Assembly: GCA_025363475.1 (NCBI GenBank)
Contig: JANYDS010000070.1
Span: 1 to 46,988 of the forward strand
Direction: 5' to 3'
Length of the DNA stretch: 46,988 bases
Origin: Terriglobia bacterium
Lineage (GTDB): Bacteria > Acidobacteriota > Terriglobia > Bryobacterales > Bryobacteraceae
In this document: piece by piece, positions 16,051 through 23,873 of the stretch
Position numbering within the stretch: position 1 is the stretch's first letter
How the letters are laid out: each line of letters begins with the position of its first letter
Made by a program: the position numbers and the translations under genes
The notes under the pieces: generated by a model
What the model saw: the letters and a program-made list of their open reading frames with translations, nothing else
What the model was told of the DNA's origin: nothing
Databases searched by the model: none

Positions 16051-16869
16051 ATGAAATTTTCGAGACTGGTTTCTGTCCTGTTATTTGGTAGTTTAATTTG
16101 CAGCGGTCAGGTCATCAGGCCACTTTATGAACAGGCTGCCCGGGTGGACAAACCACAGGCTTTTCAGATCCAGGGAACAGAATACGTAATTCCGGAACTG
16201 ATCATCGGGGGCGAATGGACTTCTGTGATCAAGATGACAAACCGGGGGACGAGCGCGATCCCAACTACCAATGTCTTCTTCTACGACGACGCCGGGAATC
16301 CGATGCGGGCGACGTTTCAGGTCTCAAATGGCAACATCATTACCGACACTGGTTTTTCCTTTTCGCTTTCGCCAGGAACTATGCTTGAGGCAACATTCAC
16401 GGCCGGGAGCGCGCCCGGATTTGGTCACGGTGTGATTGCCTGCTCTTCGGCCGGGTGCAATACGCCTGGACTGTACGGTGATGTGACACTGAGAAACCGA
16501 AATTCGACCAGACCTGATTTTGAATCGGTCTTTGCGTTTGAACGCCCGGTGCCATTGCAATACATGCTTTTCGACGGGAGATCCGGCTACAGTACGGTCC
16601 TCTATATCGTCAATGAGAATACATCCTTCAGCAATGTTGCGATTGATGTAGTTGACCCAGGCAACCGGCTGGTTCGTACGGTAAATCTTTCGTTTGGTCC
16701 GTTTACTACTCAAATCCTGACGCTGGGTTCGCTGGTGCCGGAAACGCTCGGCATTCAGGGCACGCTGGTAATTCGGGGCCAGAACAGCAATGGCGCACTG
16801 ATTACTGTGACGGCGCTGCGCATCAACCCTTCGAACAGTTTCACGCCCGTACGTGCCTGGATTCCTTAA
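16051..16869 (+). CDS. secreted beta-rich hypothetical protein
   Basis: The 272-residue product has a Sec signal (MKFSRLVSVLLFGSLICSGQ) and a beta-rich body of two similar halves: a first half with the phrase YVIPELIIGGEWTSVIKMTN and a second with YMLFDGRSGYSTVLYIVNEN, each an Ig-like sandwich candidate. A Cys pair (IACSSAGCN, near residues 130-137) may form a disulfide. Proteins of this shape are frequent in acidobacterial genomes, but I do not recognise a named family. It diverges from the radical SAM gene over 113 bases and converges on the cytochrome gene at 16891. Confidence 0.7.
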   Translation: MKFSRLVSVLLFGSLICSGQVIRPLYEQAARVDKPQAFQIQGTEYVIPELIIGGEWTSVIKMTNRGTSAIPTTNVFFYDDAGNPMRATFQVSNGNIITDTGFSFSLSPGTMLEATFTAGSAPGFGHGVIACSSAGCNTPGLYGDVTLRNRNSTRPDFESVFAFERPVPLQYMLFDGRSGYSTVLYIVNENTSFSNVAIDVVDPGNRLVRTVNLSFGPFTTQILTLGSLVPETLGIQGTLVIRGQNSNGALITVTALRINPSNSFTPVRAWIP

Positions 16870-16890
16870 CAGGCTGCGAACCAGTTCGGG

Positions 16891-18090
16891 TTATTTCGGG
16901 CGTTCGAATTTTGCCGGGTCAATCGTTACGTTGGCCTGGATTTCGCTGAGTTGAATGGCATCGCGGCCATCGAGCCAGGCGAAGGTCATACGGAAAGGCA
17001 TTTTCACGCCGGCAACCTCGCGATAATCCGCGTAATCAACCTGCGTGGAAATCCGGCCGATGGGCGTGGCGCCATACCGTATCACGCGCAACAACAGGTT
17101 CGTCTTCGCGTCGAAGTACAGGGTGACGAGAAGGCCGCGCGGGCCGGTGCCCTGGACCACATTGACCAGCCTGTCTTGCATCACATCGGCTGCCGTGCCC
17201 TGCACGGTGGCGGTCTGGCTGGAGGGACCAGGCAGATCGCTGATGGTAGTCGGCTGGCCGACGTGCAAACTGGTGAGCGCCTGTTTAATCTGGCCCGGGA
17301 AGGACAGCTGGGCATCAATCCTGGCTCCGTCGAGTTCGGTTCCGGTGAGCTGATAATCGGTCAACACTGCGAGGGGAGTCTTGATGAAGCCGATCGTGCC
17401 ATTGTAAACGCGGTCGCTGTCGGTGCGGCCGGTGGCAGCGGCAAACTTAATAAACATGGAACGCTGATCGGGAAACTTGCCATACATCTCTACTGTGCCG
17501 CCGCCGCCAAAGCCGCCGAAGCCCACGCTGGTGCCTTTGGCTGCGTAGCTCTTGATAGCGGCCAGTTTCTGAGCGCCGCCCAGGGCTTCAATGTAAAGAT
17601 CGAGGATCTTATCGCCGGTCGGTTGTCCGGGGGCTTGCGTGATGAAATCGTCGGTTTCGGTGGATCCGGGGCCATAGACTGTGTCCATTGCAGGCGTAGT
17701 GGATGGACGGTCACGCCCATGGTGACAACTCCAGCAGGTGACGGGCTGGCGTGAACCGAAGTTCTCTTTGTTGATTTTGGCCACCATGGTGGTCATCCGG
17801 CGGGCGATGAGTTTTTTGGGGTTGTCGTCGGCAGCCCAGTTGACTTTGTCTGTACCGGCGTTATTGTGGCATTCGGAACAGTCAAAGCCGACGGCGGCGG
17901 ACATGATGCCCATGGTCCCGAGGAAATCGTCGGCAGGAATGCCTTTCAGCACCTGGATGTTCTTGAAAATAACTTCCGACATCTGCGATTTGGGGGCCTG
18001 CGGGGCCGCCACCGGGACGGCAGCGAGCCAGACCAGGGCGGGCACGGCAGTCAGGATCAATCTCAAACCAGGTTTCATACGGTGATTCAT
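16891..18090 (-). CDS. secreted diheme cytochrome, photosynthetic reaction centre type, with LolA-like tail
   Basis: The N-terminal half resembles the reaction-centre cytochrome c subunit family (CytoC_RC), with heme motifs CSECH (71-75) and CWSCH (119-123) and the characteristic VLKGIPADDFLGTMGIMSAA helix before the first heme. The photosynthetic protein has four hemes; this one has two. From about residue 160 a beta-rich domain like the outer-membrane lipoprotein-sorting fold follows (LDLYIEALGGAQKL, then alternating strands to VDYADYREVAGVKMPF). It is a periplasmic electron carrier by inference. The ATG at 18090 and another at 18078 both precede the signal peptide. Confidence 0.83.
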   Translation of the reverse strand: MNHRMKPGLRLILTAVPALVWLAAVPVAAPQAPKSQMSEVIFKNIQVLKGIPADDFLGTMGIMSAAVGFDCSECHNNAGTDKVNWAADDNPKKLIARRMTTMVAKINKENFGSRQPVTCWSCHHGRDRPSTTPAMDTVYGPGSTETDDFITQAPGQPTGDKILDLYIEALGGAQKLAAIKSYAAKGTSVGFGGFGGGGTVEMYGKFPDQRSMFIKFAAATGRTDSDRVYNGTIGFIKTPLAVLTDYQLTGTELDGARIDAQLSFPGQIKQALTSLHVGQPTTISDLPGPSSQTATVQGTAADVMQDRLVNVVQGTGPRGLLVTLYFDAKTNLLLRVIRYGATPIGRISTQVDYADYREVAGVKMPFRMTFAWLDGRDAIQLSEIQANVTIDPAKFERPK

Positions 18091-18258
18091 TCCTTAGTAG
18101 TCAGACAGACATCGTCCGGAGCTTTTCGCGTCAAACGCCGGTGCGATATTCAGTATAAAGGTTTCGGTTGAGATGGCAACTGCGGACTTCGCGCCGCTTG
18201 AACTGCTGCGCAGGTGCCAGGGGTGTGTAACGGTTTCTGATAAAGTGACTGGGCAGTT

Positions 18259-19470
18259 ATGATGATGCCACTTCCACCTGCTTTCCGACCATTGAACGGC
18301 TGGTTTATGGTGCCGTTGCTTTTGATCTCCGTGTTGAACGCTCAGGCACAGGAACCACCGGTCGGCCTGCGGGTACCGCGCCTCATTGCAGGACCGTTGA
18401 TAGTCGAAACGGCTGAGCAACCTCTGATTCGCGTGACGGTGGTGGCGAGGGGCCTTGTTCACCCGTGGGCACTGGCGTTTCTACCCGATGGCAGCATGCT
18501 TGTCACGGAAAGACCTGGCCGGCTTCGGATCGTTCGGGACGGAGTGCTGGACCCGAAGGCGATCACAGGCATTCCTGAGGTGCGAGCGAAGGCTTTTGGG
18601 GGTCTCCAGGACGTTGCACTGCATCCTAAATTTGCCGAAAATCACCTTGTCTATTTCACGTACCTGAAGCCGGTGGAAAACGACATGGGTGCTCCCGTAG
18701 TGGCCCGGGGAAAGCTGGAAGGCGGGGCGCTGACTGAGGTGCGCGATATTTTGGTTGCGGACGCCTACGCAGGCAATTCAGCTCTCAGCGCGCGCATTGC
18801 TTTCGGGACGGACGGGATGCTCTATGTGGCGCCGGGCGGCAATATCGACAACGTAGCGCAGGAGCCTGGCAGTCTGCGGGGAAAGATTCTGCGTGTGCGC
18901 GACGATGGCTCAGCACCGCCAGACAATCCATTCGCGGGACGGGCTGGTTACAGGCCGGAGATTTACTCTCTTGGGCACCGCAATTCATTAGGTCTGATCG
19001 TTCATCCCCAGACTGGGGCCGTGTGGAACAACGAGAATGGCCCCAACGGTGGCGATGAGATGAACATTATCCTGCCCGGTCGCAACTATGGCTGGCCCCT
19101 GGTAAGTTTTGGCCGCGAGTATACAGGGCCGCGTATCTCCGACGCCCCGGCACGCGAGGGCATTGAATCACCCATCGTGGTTTGGCTGCCTGCCATCGCC
19201 GTTTCCGGAATGGCGGTCTACACGGGTGATCGTTTCCCGAAATGGAAGGGCAACATCTTTGTAGGCTCGATGCGCACGGGCGAAGTCCGCGGTACGGGCC
19301 ATCTGGAACGTATTGTGCTGACCGGGAAGAATGAGGAATTGCGGCGTGAATCGATGCTTGGTGAGTTGAGGCAGAGGATTCGCGAAGTCCGCCAGGGTCC
19401 TGACGGGTACTTGTATTTGTTGACAGATGAGGACGACGGTGCACTGCTGCGGATAGAACCGGCGCAGTAA
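18259..19470 (+). CDS. PQQ-type aldose (glucose/sorbosone) sugar dehydrogenase, secreted
   Basis: The 403-residue protein has a signal peptide (WFMVPLLLISVLNAQAQ) and a six-bladed beta-propeller of the soluble PQQ glucose/sorbosone dehydrogenase family. Landmarks are VHPWALAFLPDGSMLVTER (first blade, with the active-site His region), GGLQDVALHPKF, YSLGHRNSLGL, ENGPNGGDEMN and GRNYGWPLVSFGREY. Electrons would pass to a periplasmic acceptor such as the neighbouring cytochrome at 16891, which diverges from it. Three consecutive ATG codons open the frame. The gene is followed closely by the MBL-fold gene (26 bases), suggesting one transcript. Confidence 0.88.
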   Translation: MMMPLPPAFRPLNGWFMVPLLLISVLNAQAQEPPVGLRVPRLIAGPLIVETAEQPLIRVTVVARGLVHPWALAFLPDGSMLVTERPGRLRIVRDGVLDPKAITGIPEVRAKAFGGLQDVALHPKFAENHLVYFTYLKPVENDMGAPVVARGKLEGGALTEVRDILVADAYAGNSALSARIAFGTDGMLYVAPGGNIDNVAQEPGSLRGKILRVRDDGSAPPDNPFAGRAGYRPEIYSLGHRNSLGLIVHPQTGAVWNNENGPNGGDEMNIILPGRNYGWPLVSFGREYTGPRISDAPAREGIESPIVVWLPAIAVSGMAVYTGDRFPKWKGNIFVGSMRTGEVRGTGHLERIVLTGKNEELRRESMLGELRQRIREVRQGPDGYLYLLTDEDDGALLRIEPAQ

Positions 19471-19496
19471 GCATGTCAAACGTGAGGAGCAAAATC

Positions 19497-20564
19497 ATGA
19501 AACGCGGAATACTTTTACTTTGGGCTGTGGCGGTTGTTGCCGCCAGCGCGTGGGCGCAGGGGACAGGTTATCCCATCACGCTTGTTCCTCCCGGAAAAGG
19601 GCCGTATGAGTTTCCTCAGGGGTACCAGATACCGTGGGACAAGATCGACATGGTGGTTACAGAGAAGCTGGCGGCGAATCTTTACTCTCTGCACGGGTCG
19701 GTAGGTTTGGACCCGGCACATCCCGATGGCGCAGGTGGCAGGGTGGCGGTGCTCTTTGGCCCGGATGGCGTGCTGATGGTGGATACGGAAGATCCGCAAC
19801 TGGCAGCGAAGACACTCGACGCTATCCGGACATTCACGAACGGGCCGATTAAGATTGTGGTCAATTCACATATTCACTCCGACCATACCGGCGGCAACGC
19901 ATTCTTTGCCAAACAGGGGGCGGTGATTTACTCGCAGGAGAATCTGCGCGAAGAAATGGTCAACCCGCCCTACGGAAGCAAGCCTGACGCCGCGGGTGTT
20001 CCGGTTTCTACTTATCGATACGGGTCAGCGGGAGTAGCACCGGGTACCCCTGCGGTCACGATCCATATGAATGGCGAAACGGTGGATTTTATCCCGATGA
20101 TGCCGTCGCATACCGCAGGTGACACCATCGTGCGCTTCAACAAGGCGAACGTGATTTACATCGAAGATTTTTATCGCAACTTCGGGTATCCGTTTGCGGA
20201 CCACGCGAACGGCGGTTCGATCAAGGGCATGATTGAGGCTGTTGACCTGATTCAAAAGCTTGCAGGCCCTGACACGACGCTCATCCCGGGCCACGGAACT
20301 CTGGTGACGAAGAAGGATCTGCTGGGTTACCGGACGATGCTGGTGGACATTTTGGGAAAGGTGCAGAAGCTTCGCGACGGGGGCAAGTCGCTGAATGAGG
20401 TGCTGGCCGCAAACCTGACTGCACCCTATGACGCGACCACGCTGGGCGACACGCAGCAGAGCAAAGATCGTTTCATCACCGAGGTGTACGACGAAGTGAA
20501 AGACTTCCCGCCTGTTGTCGACGGCAAACGGACTATGCCGAGGCGCGTAGTGCCTGCCCGGTAA
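19497..20564 (+). CDS. secreted metallo-beta-lactamase-fold hydrolase
   Basis: The MBL fold is shown by His125-x-His127-x-Asp129-His130 (HIHSDHTGGN), then SHTAGDT (third zinc His), an acidic residue in IEDFYRN, and GHGTLV near residue 263. The start at 19497 has GAGGAG upstream and gives a clean signal peptide (MKRGILLLWAVAVVAASAWAQ); the ATG at 19473 would add eight residues. It resembles the broad group of quinoprotein-relay or lactonase-like periplasmic MBL enzymes; no beta-lactamase activity should be assumed. Confidence 0.85.
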   Translation: MKRGILLLWAVAVVAASAWAQGTGYPITLVPPGKGPYEFPQGYQIPWDKIDMVVTEKLAANLYSLHGSVGLDPAHPDGAGGRVAVLFGPDGVLMVDTEDPQLAAKTLDAIRTFTNGPIKIVVNSHIHSDHTGGNAFFAKQGAVIYSQENLREEMVNPPYGSKPDAAGVPVSTYRYGSAGVAPGTPAVTIHMNGETVDFIPMMPSHTAGDTIVRFNKANVIYIEDFYRNFGYPFADHANGGSIKGMIEAVDLIQKLAGPDTTLIPGHGTLVTKKDLLGYRTMLVDILGKVQKLRDGGKSLNEVLAANLTAPYDATTLGDTQQSKDRFITEVYDEVKDFPPVVDGKRTMPRRVVPAR

Positions 20565-20592
20565 GCCCGCTGGCCCGTCTCCTGTTAAACTT

Positions 20593-20621
20593 TTGACGCG
20601 CAGATGCAACTCGAGTATAAA
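20593..20621 (+). promoter_or_regulatory. candidate sigma-70-type promoter of the first receptor gene
   Basis: TTGACG (20593-20598) and TATAAA (20616-20621) are separated by exactly 17 bases, close to consensus, with the start codon 17 bases after the -10 element. This implies a very short leader. Confidence 0.55.
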
Positions 20622-20638
20622 AAAATCGTGAAGTTCTG

Positions 20639-23287
20639 ATGGCTGCAAAATTCATGCTGGTGGCGTTGCTGCTGCCTGCGTTTTTTTTGGTTGCGCAACA
20701 ACCAGTTCCGACAGCACCAGTCAAGCCCGCTTCTGAACCAGCTGCCGAGCCATCCCTGGAACCGGTTCCGCCCGCCGCAGTTGAATCATCCACGCAGCAA
20801 AATCGTTCGCTCAATCTTGCGGGCCAGACTGATGCCTCCAAAGGCGAGGCACGCCGCAATGAAAACGTGCAGGTCAACATGGTGGACACCAACGGTGCCA
20901 GAGACCTCAACAAACGCATGGGTGTAACGGCCACCACCTTTGATGAATTCCGCGGCGACCGGGGTTATTTCGGCAGTGAGTTCGGCAATGCACCCCGCGC
21001 GCTGGTGCATGTGGCGCCGCAAGCGGGAGCCGGCTTCCACGGCAGTGTCTTCTGGGGCCATAACAACAGCATCTTCAGCGCCAGGGCATTTTTTCAGGCG
21101 GGGCCGGTAAAACCTTCCCGCGAAAACAGTTATGGCACGACGTTCGGCGTGCAGCCGTGGAAGGGTGCATTCTTCAGTTTCAGCGGGTCACAGGAAAAAA
21201 ATCGTGGCAATGTAAACGGCAATATTCTGATCCCGTTGCCGGCGGAGCGTGTCCCGCTCGCGACAGACCCTGCGGTACGCGCGGCGATCCAAATCGCGAT
21301 GAGCGGCTACCCCAATGCGAACCCCAACCGGCCGGACATCGCAGCCCGGTCACTGAACACCAACGCGCCCCAGAGTATCGATACGGATTCGGTCACCGGA
21401 CAGCTTTCGCAGAAGTTGCGGACCAAAGAAAGCATCACCGCCCGTTATGCGTTTACGGCGCAAAAAATTGATGCGTTCCAGTTCATTCAGGGAGCCAACC
21501 CGAATACCCGCAACAAGGCGCATACCGCACGACTTTCGTGGAACCGGTCATTGGGAGCCGGGATCATTGTGGATGCTTCACTAGGCTTCGACCGCCAGGC
21601 CGTAGCGCTCACGCCCACGGCAGACGCGCCCGCCACCAGCCTTATCACGGGCCTGAATACGCTGGGCCCGATTCCGACGATTCCCATAAATCGGAGGCAG
21701 AACCGTTTCCGCTATGCGACGTCAGTGAATTCACAGCACGGGCGTCATACTTTTTCCGCAGGCTTTTCGGGCACAAGGCTTCAGTTCAATGGCACGGAGG
21801 ATGAAGCGTCACTGGGAATTTTCCAGTACCGGAGCGATTTCGGTAATGACGCGATTACAAATTTTCGGCTCGGGCTGCCTTCCAGCTACAGCATCGCGCT
21901 GGGCACCACGTACCGCGCCTTCCGGAACTGGGAACTATTGGGCTACGCGGGTGATCACTGGGCAGTCAACAACAATCTGACCCTGAACTACAGCCTGCGC
22001 TTTGAGCCAGTAACGCGGCCTGTGGATGCCTCGGGACGAGGCAAACTGCGGTTCGATTCGGACTGGAACAACGTAGCGCCGTCTGCCGGGTTCGCCTTGC
22101 GACTGCCGAAGAAGGCAGGGACGATTCGGGCTGCGTACGGAATCATGTTCGGCCAGATTTTCCCGGCAACGTTCGGCATGGAACGTGCGGAACCCGGCTC
22201 CAGCGTGCGGCTAACGGTGCAGGCACCCTCGCTGTTGAATCCGCTGGCGGGCATCAACGTTTCCAATCTCAAAACGACAGTTGGTTCGGACTATGTTGTG
22301 AGCCCGGATCTGGCAACGCCGTATTCGCAGCAGTACAACTTTACCTGGGAGCGGGAACTGGGGCGCGAGTGGAAGCTGCAAATGAGTTACATCGGCAGCC
22401 GTTCCATAAAATTGTTCAGCACTTTTGTGCAGAACCGCGCCCACGTGATTCCTGGACTTCCACTGACGACGCTCAACGTGAATGACCGGCGGGCGGACCC
22501 GACGAAGCAGGAAGTGATCCTGCTGGGAAATTCCAACCGGGGCTATTATGATGCCGGGCGGGCCACGCTGACGGCACCGCGGTGGCACCACATGTCGCTG
22601 ATGATTTCGTACTGGTTCAGCAAAGCAATCGACCTGGGGTCAGACTACAACTCGACGGGCGCGGGACCTGAAACAAGGCGGGGCGCCGGGCAGTATGAAT
22701 TTGAAAGCCACAGAGACCTGAAGGGCCTGAGTGCCTTTGACCAGCCGCACTCATTCATGGTGCAGGCAAACTACGATCTGCCGCGGGTTTCGGGGCGCTT
22801 CGCGTCAGCCATTACACGCGGGTGGAGCGTGAATGGTGTGGGTTTGATGAAGAACGGCACACCCTTTGTAGTGGATTCAGGCAGCGACGGGCCAGGCTTT
22901 GGCAATGTGGACGGGTCAGTGGGTGACCGGGTCAACATCATTGACCCCAGTATTCTGGGGCGCACAATCGGCAATCCGGATACGTCACGCCAGTTGCTGC
23001 CCCGGTCTGCTTTCCGCTTTATCAATGCGCCGACGGAGTTGAGCGGCAACCTGGGAAGAAACGTTTTCAGGCGCGGACGAATCGCCAACGTAAATGCGTC
23101 TCTGGCGCGTACCTGGAAACTGCCGCGCGAGTGGCAGATGATGCTGCGGGCTGAATCCGTCAATCTGCTCAATACACCGCAATTTGCCGAGCCCGGTTTT
23201 TCCCTCACCTCAACAAGTTTCGGCCAGATTACGAACACGCTCAATGACGGACGAACCTTCCGTTTCCAGCTGCGGTTAAGCTTTTAG
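20639..23287 (+). CDS. TonB-receptor-like outer-membrane barrel, copy 1
   Basis: The 882-residue protein has a Sec signal (about 20 residues), a Pro/Ala/Glu-rich linker (residues 21-55), a short conserved block (QQNRSLNLAGQTD, EARRNENVQVNMVDTNGAR) and a large barrel with the aromatic terminus FRFQLRLSF. TonB-dependent receptors import large or rare nutrients across the outer membrane. I do not see the N-terminal carboxypeptidase-regulatory domain or a canonical plug, so the plug region is either reduced or divergent. The gene at 23870 is a close paralogue along almost the whole length. A MarR gene lies between them. Substrate unknown. Confidence 0.8.
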   Translation: MAAKFMLVALLLPAFFLVAQQPVPTAPVKPASEPAAEPSLEPVPPAAVESSTQQNRSLNLAGQTDASKGEARRNENVQVNMVDTNGARDLNKRMGVTATTFDEFRGDRGYFGSEFGNAPRALVHVAPQAGAGFHGSVFWGHNNSIFSARAFFQAGPVKPSRENSYGTTFGVQPWKGAFFSFSGSQEKNRGNVNGNILIPLPAERVPLATDPAVRAAIQIAMSGYPNANPNRPDIAARSLNTNAPQSIDTDSVTGQLSQKLRTKESITARYAFTAQKIDAFQFIQGANPNTRNKAHTARLSWNRSLGAGIIVDASLGFDRQAVALTPTADAPATSLITGLNTLGPIPTIPINRRQNRFRYATSVNSQHGRHTFSAGFSGTRLQFNGTEDEASLGIFQYRSDFGNDAITNFRLGLPSSYSIALGTTYRAFRNWELLGYAGDHWAVNNNLTLNYSLRFEPVTRPVDASGRGKLRFDSDWNNVAPSAGFALRLPKKAGTIRAAYGIMFGQIFPATFGMERAEPGSSVRLTVQAPSLLNPLAGINVSNLKTTVGSDYVVSPDLATPYSQQYNFTWERELGREWKLQMSYIGSRSIKLFSTFVQNRAHVIPGLPLTTLNVNDRRADPTKQEVILLGNSNRGYYDAGRATLTAPRWHHMSLMISYWFSKAIDLGSDYNSTGAGPETRRGAGQYEFESHRDLKGLSAFDQPHSFMVQANYDLPRVSGRFASAITRGWSVNGVGLMKNGTPFVVDSGSDGPGFGNVDGSVGDRVNIIDPSILGRTIGNPDTSRQLLPRSAFRFINAPTELSGNLGRNVFRRGRIANVNASLARTWKLPREWQMMLRAESVNLLNTPQFAEPGFSLTSTSFGQITNTLNDGRTFRFQLRLSF

Positions 23288-23381
23288 TTACTTTCCGGCG
23301 CAAAACCAAATCCGACCTGAAGAACCACTTGCTTGCGCGCGTGGCTCGGTCAGCGGTTACGCAGCGCGTGTGTTAAATTAG

Positions 23382-23393
23382 TTGCACATGCAA
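23382..23393. promoter_or_regulatory. candidate MarR operator over the marR start codon
   Basis: TTGCA-CA-TGCAA is an inverted repeat spanning the marR start codon (ATG 23388). MarR-family dimers often bind TTGC-N4-GCAA-like palindromes, so repression of its own gene and the downstream receptor is plausible. Only one copy was found here. Confidence 0.45.
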
Positions 23394-23873
23394 TCAATAA
23401 AGACGGCGGCCAGGCGGATTCCGGACCTTCCCTGTGCCTGTGCCACGCTGCGGCGCGCGGCCCGGGCCGTGACACAAATCTACGCGGACGAATTTCAGGG
23501 CATGCTGGAAGGTTCACAATTTTCGCTGTTGAACGTCCTGGCCAAACGTCCCGGCATCAGACAAACCGACATTGCGCAAATTTTGCTACTGGACAAGACG
23601 ACACTCTCACGCAATCTAAGCGTGATGAAGCGGAACGGCTGGCTTGAGCGGGTCGAAACCGACGACCGCCGGGAGCGCGGGTTTCAACTGACCGTACGCG
23701 GTACGGAAATCCTGGAGCAGGGCAGGCCCGCGTGGCAGCGTGCGCAAAAACGGCTGAGGGTGGCATTGGGATCAAGCGACTGGCAGCAGCTGTTCGAAGT
23801 GGCCAACACGGTGACCCGCACGGCCTGGCACTTGACGGGAACGAACACAGAGGGGCGGAGCACCAATCAATGA
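23388..23873 (+). CDS. MarR-family transcriptional regulator
   Basis: The 161-residue protein is a winged-helix regulator: ATLRRAARAVTQIYADEF (dimer helix), FSLLNVLAKRPGIRQTDIAQ, the recognition helix DKTTLSRNLSVMKRNGWLER, and the wing with DDRRERGFQLT (DxRxxG motif), then a C-terminal dimer helix. An Ala-rich Cys pair (CACA, near residues 16-18) could sense redox or metal. Its stop overlaps the start of the second receptor gene (ATGA), so the two are translationally coupled. It probably controls the receptor pair; the ligand is unknown. Confidence 0.9.
   Translation: MQSIKTAARRIPDLPCACATLRRAARAVTQIYADEFQGMLEGSQFSLLNVLAKRPGIRQTDIAQILLLDKTTLSRNLSVMKRNGWLERVETDDRRERGFQLTVRGTEILEQGRPAWQRAQKRLRVALGSSDWQQLFEVANTVTRTAWHLTGTNTEGRSTNQ

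Noticed and set aside
23732-23869. Long N-terminal extension of the second receptor gene
   Set aside because: The extra codons overlap the MarR gene and have no family similarity; a signal peptide begins at the ATG at 23870.
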